The notes: a model not told the origin generated them from the letters alone. A DNA stretch of 9,478 nt from Bacteroidales bacterium UBA5072 (GCA_002415855.1 DIAS01000081.1:1-9478); one strand, 5' to 3'; shown: positions 1-7,086, numbered from the stretch's first letter. Translations and numbers: made by a program.

Positions 1-194
1 CAGGTGCATTCCTGGAAATGAAACCATATTACCGGCAACCTGGGCTTTGTTTCCAGGGCCCTCACGATCTGTCCGACGCCGCTGGCTTCCAATCCCAGCA
101 GGGCTGCCATCGTGGTGCAGAATTTCAGGAAATCCTTGCGGGACATACCTCCCGCTTTCACTTCTTCATAAAATGTTTTTCGCTGTTTCTCCAT
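1..194 (-). CDS. [NiFe]-hydrogenase small subunit, N-terminal fragment (runs off the left edge)
   Basis: The small subunit of a membrane-associated uptake [NiFe]-hydrogenase carries the iron-sulfur clusters that move electrons from the NiFe site of the large subunit. Translating the minus strand from the ATG at 194 gives 64 complete residues. A Tat-like signal lies at residues 18-26 (SRKDFLKFC), followed by an Ala/Leu-rich stretch. The family-typical run ETKPRLPVIWFHFQECT comes next, and the two last bases (TG) suggest a further Cys. Cys63 would be the first ligand of the proximal [4Fe-4S] cluster. The twin-arginine pair is Arg-Lys here, a tolerated but less usual variant. An in-frame stop (TAA, 213-215) lies upstream, so this ATG is the likely start. 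A promoter lies at 226-256. Large subunit, cytochrome b and maturation genes would be expected further left, outside the window. The family call is secure; the hydrogenase subgroup cannot be set from this fragment. Confidence 0.9.
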   Translation of the reverse strand, partial: MEKQRKTFYEEVKAGGMSRKDFLKFCTTMAALLGLEASGVGQIVRALETKPRLPVIWFHFQECT

Positions 195-225
195 AAAGAT
201 TTCTATTAGAGATTACATAGATAAA

Positions 226-256
226 TAAATATATGCAATTTTGTCGATATATCAAA
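226..256 (-). promoter_or_regulatory. Bacteroidota-type promoter for the hydrogenase operon
   Basis: Read on the minus strand, TTTG (256-253) is followed by exactly 19 bases and then TATATTTA (233-226). This matches the Bacteroidota sigma-factor consensus TTTG-N19-TAnnTTTG at all but the last base of the -7 box. The expected start of transcription is near 219-222, giving a leader of about 25 bases before the hydrogenase ATG at 194. The match is seen in the sequence; activity is inferred. Confidence 0.6.
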
Positions 257-299
257 CAAAAAAGCTTTGGTATTTTACCGCACCTGACACCAGTTTTGT

Positions 300-331
300 T
301 TTGAAGATATGGGGCTAAATTCTTATCTTAG
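300..331 (+). promoter_or_regulatory. Probable promoter for the small lipoprotein gene
   Basis: TTTG (300-303) is followed by 20 bases and then TATCTTAG (324-331), which differs from TAnnTTTG at one position. Transcription would begin near 338, leaving a leader of about 18 bases before the ATG at 356. It faces away from the hydrogenase promoter at 226-256, so the 161-base gap holds two divergent promoters. Confidence 0.45.
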
Positions 332-355
332 TTACTGAAAGAATAAGCCTCCCAC

Positions 356-643
356 ATGTGCAGAATTGCCTTGCTGATCCTGTTATTGCTCGCCTCCTGC
401 AATGTCATCAAGAAAGCCTCATACAGGAGCGAGGAATCCCATAATGCCCTGTACAAGCAGAAAGCCCTTATGGTGTATGCCGAGAAAAACAACAGGGTGT
501 TCCTTACCAACCCTACCCGTACACGGTGCTACTTCCTGCAGGGGAAACGATACCTTGACAAATGGGAACCCGGCGATACCATGATGATTGATGAGAACCT
601 GGATGATTTTTACAATTTGAAATTTGCCAGAGTGTGTTTTTAA
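356..643 (+). CDS. Small lipoprotein of unknown function
   Basis: A 95-residue protein with a very short charged start (MCR), a hydrophobic run, and a lipobox LASC ending at Cys15. This predicts cleavage by signal peptidase II and lipid anchoring in an envelope membrane. The mature part of about 80 residues is mixed and charged, with two Cys near the C-terminus (TRCYF and ARVCF) that could form a disulfide in the periplasm. I do not recognise a family. It is divergent from the hydrogenase small-subunit gene and convergent with the propeller gene that ends at 683, so it appears monocistronic. A good promoter-like sequence just upstream and the clean lipobox argue that it is a real gene. The reverse-strand reading of the same region shows no such signals. 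No obvious Shine-Dalgarno is present, which is normal for Bacteroidota. Confidence 0.7.
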   Translation: MCRIALLILLLLASCNVIKKASYRSEESHNALYKQKALMVYAEKNNRVFLTNPTRTRCYFLQGKRYLDKWEPGDTMMIDENLDDFYNLKFARVCF

Positions 644-678
644 AGTGCAACAAGAAATTTTCTGCAGCATTCTTCCAC

Positions 679-710
679 AGAATTATCTTTTTTCCACAAA
701 AAAGAATTCT
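679..710. repeat. A/T-rich inverted repeat at the convergent gene ends
   Basis: AGAATT-(AT)-CTTTTTT (679-693) pairs with AAAAAAGAATTCT (698-710) across a CCAC loop, with a two-base bulge. It overlaps the stop codon of the propeller gene (683-685) and lies 36 bases past the lipoprotein stop. It may slow or end transcription from either side. Neither direction shows the usual GC-rich stem followed by a U-tract, so a terminator role is only a possibility. Confidence 0.3.
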
Positions 711-2533
711 GCCGATGGAAAAAGAAAGATAGTTTTTAGGATGCTTTTGTTTTCAGTGTCCCAAATTTGCAAACGGTTATCATATAAAACTGCGGTAAGA
801 TTTCCTGAATCAAGGAATTCTACTCCTTTGACTTCCCCGGTTTCCGGTGGATTGTCATAATCAATGTGCAAATCATAGTTTCTTGTGTTGAATGCCACCA
901 AATGTTTTGTACTAAGCGCCCACAAAAATCGGTTATCAGGGGTAAGAACCAATCCCTTGTAACGATAGCCAATGGCAGCAATGGTATCCCTTGTACCAAC
1001 TTCTGTATTGATCATGGTTACATCGTTCGAAGATAATTCAAGACAATAAATTTGTTTCTCATCGCTGCTTATCTCCTGAGAATACATATGGGGATTCAGC
1101 ATAAGATTGGTATGTGATTGAAATGCTGAAATAGTAGCGGCACCTACAAGTGGACTGACAGGAAGCGTGAATGCGCCTAAAACAGTCAGGGCTGTTTTTG
1201 AATTTCTTATTTCCTGACGACCAATAACGCCTGCTTTTTCTAACCGGTGTGTTAATGGGTTAATGATGCCATAGGTATATCCTGAAGTTGTAACCAGCAC
1301 ACGATTAATGCTTTCAAGATAAACAGCACTTGTAATAATACGACGGATATAGTCATATTTATCAAATAGCTCGTTCACGTCTACTTCAACAATCGAATCC
1401 AGTTGATCAGATACAAAAGTGACTTTTTGAGCACCAATGGAGTAATACCCGGCAGGTTCCTTCACAGGAGCAAATAAATATGCTGCCGTGATTAAAGCCT
1501 TTTTAACGCCTATATTATTGCCATATACTTCAAATATTTCCTGTTGCGATTTATCAGGAGATGTGTATATAACGAATTTATTGTTCTGTAAATATGGATT
1601 GGATAACAAAAAACCGGAATACCCCAGCTTCTTTGAATCAGTAATTTCACCAGTTTCAAATTCGATAAAATATACTTCAGAAGCTCTTAGTTTATCATTT
1701 TCCCTTTCTTTTTCCCCAGGATCAAATACATATAACCACCTTTCGTCTATTGATTTTGACATATACATCTCAATAAAATTGCCTTTAATCTGTTTTTCCC
1801 AGGCAGGAAGTTCAACTTCATTTAAAATCTCGCCGATTGAATTGATCACTGTAACCTGATGATGCTTTGGTCTTAAACCATCCAACTTAAGTTGCTCGAA
1901 ATAAGGAAGAAAGGTAAAGTTTCTGTTGTATATACCACTTTCAAATTCATTCACACCTAAAACAGCAATCCGTGAAAAGTCCTTTTTATATACTATTTGT
2001 TGAATCCAGCACCATTTGAAAATATTGAATTCAACTTCACCTGTTGATGTGCTTATCATTGTTAGATGAGCCATTTCAGCATCATTCCGTGTACCTCCCT
2101 GCTGTGGATGACCAGTTGATAAAACAAGTAATCTGCTTTTATCCTCAGAAAAAACCATTCTTGCTGCCGCCCAGCCCAGTTGTATATTTCGGATGAGCTT
2201 ATTACTCTTCACATCAATAATATCAATACTACTTGCTTTGCGAAGCCGGCCCCATCCTCTTTCTAAAGTATAATCCAACGGCCATCCATCATGAAGAACA
2301 AAAAGTAATTTTCCCTGTGGCCCTAACATAGCCCTTGTAGGATTCTTGTCAATCATAATCCTGTCAGAAAGCTCCATCTTGTTAATGTCAATTGGATAAA
2401 TACAGGGCGGGTCAGAATTTACCACAAAAATCCTGGAACTTGACTGAGCAAGTACCGGAAAAGGATAGGAGAAAAAGAGCAACAGGAAGACCAACCAACC
2501 ATTCAATGGAAGTAAACCACAATTATGTTTCAT
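683..2533 (-). CDS. Exported beta-propeller-like protein, function unknown
   Basis: A 616-residue protein starting at the ATG at 2533, with a clear signal peptide: a hydrophobic core (WLVFLLLFFSYPFPV) then LAQ, with likely cleavage near residue 30. The mature chain has repeated units of a short strand ending in 'IDIIDVKSNKLIRNI' or 'LQIWDTENKSILKTI' followed by a strand such as 'SRLLVLSTG' or 'RFLWALSTK'. This spacing is typical of YVTN/WD40-like propeller blades and is found in both halves. An Ala/Gly/Leu-rich hydrophobic stretch sits at about residues 446-471, between propeller-like parts. No catalytic motif is visible, and I do not recognise a named family. By eye the gene is richer in A+T than its neighbours, which may mean separate origin or relaxed selection. 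A GTG at 2545, four codons earlier in frame, is a possible but less likely start. The gene is divergent from the alpha-galactosidase. Confidence 0.8.
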   Translation of the reverse strand: MKHNCGLLPLNGWLVFLLLFFSYPFPVLAQSSSRIFVVNSDPPCIYPIDINKMELSDRIMIDKNPTRAMLGPQGKLLFVLHDGWPLDYTLERGWGRLRKASSIDIIDVKSNKLIRNIQLGWAAARMVFSEDKSRLLVLSTGHPQQGGTRNDAEMAHLTMISTSTGEVEFNIFKWCWIQQIVYKKDFSRIAVLGVNEFESGIYNRNFTFLPYFEQLKLDGLRPKHHQVTVINSIGEILNEVELPAWEKQIKGNFIEMYMSKSIDERWLYVFDPGEKERENDKLRASEVYFIEFETGEITDSKKLGYSGFLLSNPYLQNNKFVIYTSPDKSQQEIFEVYGNNIGVKKALITAAYLFAPVKEPAGYYSIGAQKVTFVSDQLDSIVEVDVNELFDKYDYIRRIITSAVYLESINRVLVTTSGYTYGIINPLTHRLEKAGVIGRQEIRNSKTALTVLGAFTLPVSPLVGAATISAFQSHTNLMLNPHMYSQEISSDEKQIYCLELSSNDVTMINTEVGTRDTIAAIGYRYKGLVLTPDNRFLWALSTKHLVAFNTRNYDLHIDYDNPPETGEVKGVEFLDSGNLTAVLYDNRLQIWDTENKSILKTIFLFPSAEFFFVEKR

Positions 2534-2589
2534 AATGAGCGGCACGTGATATACATGAAGTATCTGGTTAATACTGAAGTATCAAGAAA

Positions 2590-2621
2590 TAAATTTAATT
2601 TATTGGGCAATAAATTGCAAA
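2590..2621 (-). promoter_or_regulatory. Probable promoter for the propeller gene
   Basis: On the minus strand, TTTG (2621-2618) is followed by 20 bases and TAAATTTA (2597-2590), one base off the Bacteroidota -7 consensus TAnnTTTG. This would give a leader of about 50 bases before the ATG at 2533. The spacer contains the palindrome listed at 2607-2618. Confidence 0.5.
2607..2618. promoter_or_regulatory. Palindrome in the promoter spacer, candidate operator
   Basis: GCAAT-AA-ATTGC is a perfect inverted repeat with 5-base arms. It lies between the -33 and -7 boxes of the predicted propeller-gene promoter, where a bound dimeric repressor would block RNA polymerase. The short arms and A/T-rich surroundings make a chance origin quite possible. 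Confidence 0.25.
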
Positions 2622-2699
2622 TTATTTTGATCCATTAAAATTTTTCGCTCATGTCGAATTAAAACAACTCAGAACCAGAAGATACATCTCTAATTTTAA

Positions 2700-2707
2700 T
2701 ATTTTTG
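2700..2707 (+). promoter_or_regulatory. Candidate -7 element for the alpha-galactosidase gene
   Basis: TATTTTTG matches the Bacteroidota -7 consensus TAnnTTTG at every position and lies 23 bases before the ATG at 2731. No TTTG is found at the expected -33 position, so the promoter may need an activator or may not be real. The implied leader is short, about 17 bases. Confidence 0.35.
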
Positions 2708-2730
2708 AAGGTGAATCTTGAAATATACAT

Positions 2731-4884
2731 ATGAAAAAGCTATGGATATTAATCTTGCTGATCCTTGGAGCATCTGTCACCATCATCGCACAATCTGAAA
2801 TTCTCATTCCTGTAAGTACGCAAAACTCAGATCTGATCTTTAAAGCAGGTGATGACAACCGGCTTTACCAGGCCTATTTTGGTCAGAAACTGTTACAAAC
2901 CCCTGAGAGCGATGCATTCCCACGGCCTGACCATATAGCTTATATAACATCGGGAACCGATGACCTGTTCGAGCCTGCAATCCGCATTACCCACAATGAC
3001 GGCAATCCCTCGCTCGAGCTGAACTATGTCAGTCACGAGACGGAAAAACAAGGTGATAACGTTACCATCACCCACATCCGGTTAAAAGATCCACAGTACC
3101 CGGTTGTGGTGATCCTTCACTTCAAAGCCTACTACCTGGAGAATGTCATTGAACAGCAGGTCGAAATAATCCACCAGGAAAAACAGCCGGTCATGCTTTA
3201 CAATTATGCCTCTTTCATGATGCATTTTGACGCCTCCGCCTATTGGCTTACACAGTTTCACGGCGACTGGGCCGAGGAGATGAAGATGCAGGAAAGTGAA
3301 CTCACCAGTGGAATTAAGATTATTGATTCCAAACTCGGAACGCGTGCCCACATGTACCAAACCCCGGTTTTTATGCTTTCGCTCAACGAACGATCCGATG
3401 AGAATCATGGTGAGCTGATTGCCGGAACCCTGGGATGGTCAGGCAATTTCCGGTTTCTTTTTGAAATAGATGAAAATAACTCCTTACGCGTAATTTCCGG
3501 CATAAATCCTTATGCTTCTGAGTATTCGCTGGAACCTGGTAGGTCGTTCATCACCCCGTCCTTTGTTTTCACTTATTCAAACCAGGGAAAAGGACTGGCC
3601 AGCCGAAACCTGCATAAATGGGCGGTGAAATACGGGGTCATGGACGGCGGGCAACCCCGGTATACGCTGCTGAATAACTGGGAAACCACCTACTTCAATT
3701 TCAACGAGGAAAAGCTTATTGCATTGCTGGATGACACCAAAAAAATGGGCCTTGACCTTTTCCTGCTCGATGATGGCTGGTTTGCCAATAAATATCCTCG
3801 TGACAACGACCGTGCCGGGTTGGGCGACTGGCAGGAAAACAAGGCCAAGTTGCCGAACGGTCTGGGTGTACTCACCCGTGAAGCAGAAAACCGAAATGTC
3901 AAATTCGGGATCTGGATCGAGCCTGAAATGGTGAATCCCAAAAGTGAATTGTACGAAAAGCATCCTGACTGGATTTTAAAGCTTCCCAACCGTCCCGAGC
4001 ACTATTACAGGAACCAGCTGGTCCTCGATCTGACTAATCCGCAGGTTCAGGATTTTGTCTTTAATGTGGCCGATGGGCTGATGACCCATTATCCGGATAT
4101 TGCATTTTTTAAATGGGACTGCAACAGGATGATGACCAATGCTTATTCACCCTACCTGAAAAATAAACAGTCTCATCTGTACATTGATTACGTGAATGGT
4201 TTATACAAGGTACTCGACAGGTTCAGGCAGAAGTACCCGCATGTGCCCATGATGCTTTGTTCAGGTGGCGGCGGAAGGGTCGATTACGGTGCACTCCGCT
4301 ATTTTACTGAATTCTGGGCCAGTGATAATACCGATCCGCTGGAGCGGGTATATATCCAGTGGGGATATTCCTACTTCTTCCCCGCCCTGTCTGTCTGCAA
4401 CCACATCACCTCCTGGGGTAAACAATCCATTAAATTCAGAACTGATGTTGCAATGATGGGTAAGATGGGATTTGACATCCAGGTGAATGAACTCAGCGAC
4501 AAGGAACTGACTTTCTGCCAGGACGCAGTAAAAAACTACAAACGGCTGAGTGATGTGATCTGGCGGGGCGATCTGTACAGGTTAATATCTCCTTACGCGG
4601 AGGACAGGGCTGTGCTCATGTACGTGAACGGCGGCAAAGACAAGGCTTTACTCTTCTCCTATACACTGAATCCGAGGTTTGGTGAAAGCTTCAATGTTGT
4701 CAGGCTGCAGGGCCTCGATCCGGTTAAAACTTATGCTGTTCAGGAGATCAACCAATTTCCGGGCATCCGCAATATATTGTCCGGAAAGAGCCTCTATACG
4801 GGTGATTACCTGATGAATGTCGGGCTGACCGTATCTTCGTCCCTTCCTTTGACCAGCACAGTAATTGAGATCACTGCCGAATAA
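2731..4884 (+). CDS. Secreted GH36 alpha-galactosidase
   Basis: A retaining glycoside hydrolase of family GH36 that removes terminal alpha-1,6-linked galactose from sugars such as melibiose, raffinose or galactomannan side chains. The 717 residues fit the usual size of about 720. A signal peptide (KKLWILILLILGASV, ending IAQ, residues 1-21) sends it to the periplasm or outer surface. An N-terminal beta-sandwich is followed by the catalytic barrel. The barrel has LLDDGWF with Asp347-Asp348, KWDCNR with the expected nucleophile Asp463, and WASDNTD with the expected acid/base Asp532. CSGGGGR (Cys510-Arg516) fits the CxxGxxR motif associated with alpha-galactosidases rather than N-acetylgalactosaminidases. 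All key residues are present, so it should be active. It stands alone, with no susC/susD pair or sugar regulator in view, and is divergent from the propeller gene. Confidence 0.95.
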   Translation: MKKLWILILLILGASVTIIAQSEILIPVSTQNSDLIFKAGDDNRLYQAYFGQKLLQTPESDAFPRPDHIAYITSGTDDLFEPAIRITHNDGNPSLELNYVSHETEKQGDNVTITHIRLKDPQYPVVVILHFKAYYLENVIEQQVEIIHQEKQPVMLYNYASFMMHFDASAYWLTQFHGDWAEEMKMQESELTSGIKIIDSKLGTRAHMYQTPVFMLSLNERSDENHGELIAGTLGWSGNFRFLFEIDENNSLRVISGINPYASEYSLEPGRSFITPSFVFTYSNQGKGLASRNLHKWAVKYGVMDGGQPRYTLLNNWETTYFNFNEEKLIALLDDTKKMGLDLFLLDDGWFANKYPRDNDRAGLGDWQENKAKLPNGLGVLTREAENRNVKFGIWIEPEMVNPKSELYEKHPDWILKLPNRPEHYYRNQLVLDLTNPQVQDFVFNVADGLMTHYPDIAFFKWDCNRMMTNAYSPYLKNKQSHLYIDYVNGLYKVLDRFRQKYPHVPMMLCSGGGGRVDYGALRYFTEFWASDNTDPLERVYIQWGYSYFFPALSVCNHITSWGKQSIKFRTDVAMMGKMGFDIQVNELSDKELTFCQDAVKNYKRLSDVIWRGDLYRLISPYAEDRAVLMYVNGGKDKALLFSYTLNPRFGESFNVVRLQGLDPVKTYAVQEINQFPGIRNILSGKSLYTGDYLMNVGLTVSSSLPLTSTVIEITAE

Positions 4885-4896
4885 GGGCAAAATGCA

Positions 4897-4936
4897 GGAA
4901 GGGATAGCTTGTGGGTTTTCCCTACCGGTGTTTTTT
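4897..4936 (+). terminator. Possible weak terminator after the alpha-galactosidase
   Basis: GGAAGGGA (4897-4904) can pair with TCCCTACC (4919-4926) with one A-A mismatch and a 14-base loop. Four bases later comes a run of six T (4931-4936). The large loop and mismatch make it weak. It reaches into the end of the convergent transporter gene, whose stop codon is at 4922-4924. A second possible hairpin, CCGG(TG)TTTTTT with AAAAAACCGG (4925-4954), overlaps it. Confidence 0.25.
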
Positions 4937-6232
4937 AAAATAGTAAAAAACCGGGATGCCGGAAATTACAGTGAGCAACGCGATGGTAGACTCCACCGGC
5001 CTTTCAAAATAAGATAACAACAGGATTGTTACGCCAAAGAACAGGTAGATCCAAAGGTACAAGGGATACCCGCGAAGGAGGAGCCTGGATTGCCGGGTTC
5101 GTCTCAGCTTAAATACTGAGGCTACAGCCAGGACAGGGAAAATGCCAAGTGAGAATCCCATGTAAGTCAGGATCTGGTCAAAAGTACCTGATATGACCAT
5201 GACAATGGCGATCGCTGCCTGCAGGATGATTGCCCCCGAGGGAATCCGGAAACGCGGATGCAATCGTGAGACAAATCTGAAAAAGTAGCCATCGGCTGCC
5301 ATGGCATAGTAAACCCTTGGGCCAAGGATAATAAAGGCACTGAGCGAGGAGAACAGGGCAAATGCGATGAGCAGGGAAAAAGCAGTCTCCAGCGAGGGGC
5401 CGAACAGGTTGCGGACTGCCAGCCCGCCAATCGAAATAACGCCCTGCATTTCAACAGGAGCAATGCCATAGGTATAAACCAAATTCAGCAATATATAAAG
5501 GATCCATACGATACCGGTGCCCAGGAGCAGCGAACGCGGAATATTCCGTTGCGGATCCCGTATCTCTGAACCAACGTAAGTGGAAGCATTCCAGCCGCTA
5601 TAGGCAAACATGATCCACATTAAAGAAAGTCCCATTATTTTCAGCGTACCGAAATTCCAGACCACAGGTGTTCCCTGCGCAAAATGACCGAAGTTGCCCT
5701 TGCCGAGCAACAGACCGGCAAATACCAGAACAACAATTAAGCTGACCTTCAACATTGTAAGAACATTCTGCACCCTCGATCCGAATTTCAACCCGCGGAG
5801 ATGCACCAGGGTGAATACCAGGATTACCAGAACAGCCAGGATCTTTCTGTCAACGGGGATCCCCGGGAAAGCACGGTATAAATACTCGCTGAAGCCAATG
5901 GAGGAAGCGGCGATGGGTGCGGAGAAACCTACCAGGAATGAAACCCAGCCGCTCATAAATCCAACCACAGGATGAAATAAATGCGCAAGGAAGGCATACT
6001 CACCTCCCGCCCGTGGCATCGAAGCTCCCAATTCGGCGTAGGCCAGCGCGCCGCACAGCGCTATGATCCCCCCGGCAGCCCACAGGATGATCAGAAATAC
6101 CGGATTCTTTAACCCGCTCATCAGGAGTCCGGAGGTTGTGAATATTCCCGCACCGATCATGTTTGCCACTACAAGGTTTGATGCAGGGAACAAACCGATC
6201 CCGTGCACACCTTTCTTCAGGGAATGACGCAT
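4922..6232 (-). CDS. APC-superfamily amino acid transporter
   Basis: An inner-membrane permease of the amino acid-polyamine-organocation superfamily, closest in feel to the LAT/SteT and YhdG-like branch. It moves amino acids by exchange or symport; the substrate cannot be told from the sequence. The 436 residues contain about 12 hydrophobic segments, the normal architecture. Helix 1 carries MIGAGIF (residues 25-31), the unwound glycine-rich segment that binds the amino and carboxyl groups of the substrate. MPRAGGEYAF (72-81) is the conserved turn after helix 2. AYSGWNASTYVGSEIRDP (210-227) is the helix 6 substrate segment with its following loop, ending near IPRS. The ATG (6232) lies two bases after the stop of the upstream methyltransferase gene, so the two are almost certainly co-transcribed and translationally coupled. 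Its end faces the alpha-galactosidase end. Confidence 0.9.
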   Translation of the reverse strand: MRHSLKKGVHGIGLFPASNLVVANMIGAGIFTTSGLLMSGLKNPVFLIILWAAGGIIALCGALAYAELGASMPRAGGEYAFLAHLFHPVVGFMSGWVSFLVGFSAPIAASSIGFSEYLYRAFPGIPVDRKILAVLVILVFTLVHLRGLKFGSRVQNVLTMLKVSLIVVLVFAGLLLGKGNFGHFAQGTPVVWNFGTLKIMGLSLMWIMFAYSGWNASTYVGSEIRDPQRNIPRSLLLGTGIVWILYILLNLVYTYGIAPVEMQGVISIGGLAVRNLFGPSLETAFSLLIAFALFSSLSAFIILGPRVYYAMAADGYFFRFVSRLHPRFRIPSGAIILQAAIAIVMVISGTFDQILTYMGFSLGIFPVLAVASVFKLRRTRQSRLLLRGYPLYLWIYLFFGVTILLLSYFERPVESTIALLTVISGIPVFYYFKKHR

Positions 6233-6234
6233 GA

Positions 6235-6891
6235 TCAGCGGCTGACGGTTTTGTAACTGACTGACATTCCGGAGCCACGGTCATCCAGCGTAGTTTTGTA
6301 ATTGGGGAGCCGGCTGACATATTCAAAATATTCCCTTCCCCCGTACATGCCAACATTATGTGCAGTAAAACAACCTCCTGCAACTAGCTTCGGGTCTAAC
6401 GCCTTAAAGTAATTAATGTACCAGTTTTTATCGGCATCGCTGAATACGAAATCGATCGGGCCGCTCAGCTTGGGAACCAGTTCATGGGCATCTGCCAGCC
6501 TGGCATCAACATACTGAGCCACACCGGCTTTTTCAAAATTGGCCAGGGCCTCCTTATACCGGTGTTCATCAATTTCAATGGTGATCAGTTTACCACCGGT
6601 TTTGCTGAGGGCCCAGGCTATCCAGATACCGGAATGTCCCGTGGAAGTACCGATCTCAACAGCATTTTTGTAATTGTTCTTTACAATGATATCGTACAGC
6701 AACTGGCCATCCGACCTTGGCACGTTCATGTCGTGCCATCCATAGGCCTTGCTGTCCAGAAACTCCCTGACCTTTTTATCCAGGTCACCGCCACCCTGGC
6801 TATCCTGTGTGTAAACCTTATCGTGCGTGCAGCCTGTAGCCAGTGTGGTCAGCAGAAGTGCAATAAAATTCAGCCGGTTAATAGTCTTCAT
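6235..6891 (-). CDS. Lipoprotein-signal O-methyltransferase homologue (class I SAM-dependent)
   Basis: A 218-residue protein with the class I methyltransferase fold, of the caffeoyl-CoA/catechol O-methyltransferase type. Motif I is AVEIGTSTGHSG (77-88), which binds S-adenosylmethionine. IEID (105-108) is the acidic end of strand 2, and FVFSDADK (148-155) holds the expected metal ligand Asp152. The second metal motif, normally Asp-Asn, is His178-Asn179 (TAHNV), an unusual change. The N-terminus is a textbook lipoprotein signal: KTINRLNFIALLLTTL then ATGC with Cys21. That would put the enzyme on the outside of the inner membrane or at the outer membrane, where no SAM supply is known. The gene is the first of a two-gene unit with the amino acid transporter. 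No internal Met offers a good cytoplasmic start, since motif I begins at residue 77 and the region before it is also conserved-looking. The fold is secure; substrate and location are not. Confidence 0.8.
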   Translation of the reverse strand: MKTINRLNFIALLLTTLATGCTHDKVYTQDSQGGGDLDKKVREFLDSKAYGWHDMNVPRSDGQLLYDIIVKNNYKNAVEIGTSTGHSGIWIAWALSKTGGKLITIEIDEHRYKEALANFEKAGVAQYVDARLADAHELVPKLSGPIDFVFSDADKNWYINYFKALDPKLVAGGCFTAHNVGMYGGREYFEYVSRLPNYKTTLDDRGSGMSVSYKTVSR

Positions 6892-6913
6892 AACATCGCA
6901 TGGATTAAGATTG

Positions 6914-6923
6914 ATTCATGAAT
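6914..6923. repeat. 10-bp palindrome upstream of the methyltransferase
   Basis: ATTCATGAAT is a perfect palindrome 23 bases upstream of the methyltransferase ATG. It may fall in the untranslated leader or serve as a regulator half-site. No matching promoter was clear on this strand, so no role is assigned. Confidence 0.2.
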
Positions 6924-7039
6924 AAACAGATTCCACAATTAAAATTAAGTCAAATTTTTCAGGGCTGGTCACATCTGCTCTAAAAACAAAGCTTCGTTGT
7001 CGATAGTATAAACACTTGTCGGCATGTTTTATGGAATGA

Positions 7040-7069
7040 CTTGCTTTCTCATAAAAAAAATTACTTTTG
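7040..7069 (+). promoter_or_regulatory. Promoter of the cytochrome bc operon
   Basis: CTTG (7040-7043), 18 bases, then TACTTTTG (7062-7069). The second box matches the Bacteroidota -7 consensus TAnnTTTG at every position, and the first is one base off TTTG. Transcription would start near 7073-7076, giving a leader of about 30 bases before the ATG at 7104. It is divergent from the methyltransferase gene. Confidence 0.55.
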
Positions 7070-7070
7070 T

Positions 7071-7086
7071 CTTCAAGTACCTGAAG
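7071..7086. promoter_or_regulatory. Near-perfect 16-bp palindrome at the bc operon start, candidate operator
   Basis: CTTCAAGTACCTGAAG reads as its own reverse complement except at one symmetric pair (positions 6 and 11). It begins one base after the predicted -7 box, so it covers the likely transcription start. A dimeric repressor bound here would block the cytochrome operon. In RNA it could form only a small hairpin, so a DNA operator seems the better reading. Confidence 0.4.

Noticed and set aside
1488..1859. Open frame of 123 codons on the plus strand inside the propeller gene
   Set aside because: It is antisense to a gene with a clear signal peptide and propeller repeats. Its own translation shows no domain, and it is Ser-rich in the way expected of a shadow frame.
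2534..2545. GTG start at 2545 for the propeller protein, adding MPLI before MKHNCG
   Set aside because: The ATG at 2533 begins a more standard signal peptide, with a Lys right after Met. The GTG gives no added signal or binding site.
2533..2556. A tiny frame, ATG at 2556 (minus) reading eight codons to a TGA that overlaps the propeller-gene ATG
   Set aside because: It looks like a coupling leader peptide, but it is so short that chance is the simpler explanation, and nothing in its sequence suggests attenuation.
2618..2629. CAAATTATTTTG as a separate palindrome
   Set aside because: The symmetry is imperfect and A/T-driven, and its left part is already used as the -33 box of the propeller-gene promoter.
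3577..3989. Two minus-strand open frames inside the alpha-galactosidase
   Set aside because: They lie opposite the conserved catalytic region of a clear GH36 gene and show no recognisable motifs.
6997..7021. Direct repeat TTGTCG (6997-7002 and 7016-7021) upstream of the bc operon
   Set aside because: Six-base repeats 19 bases apart are common by chance, and they do not align with the predicted promoter boxes.
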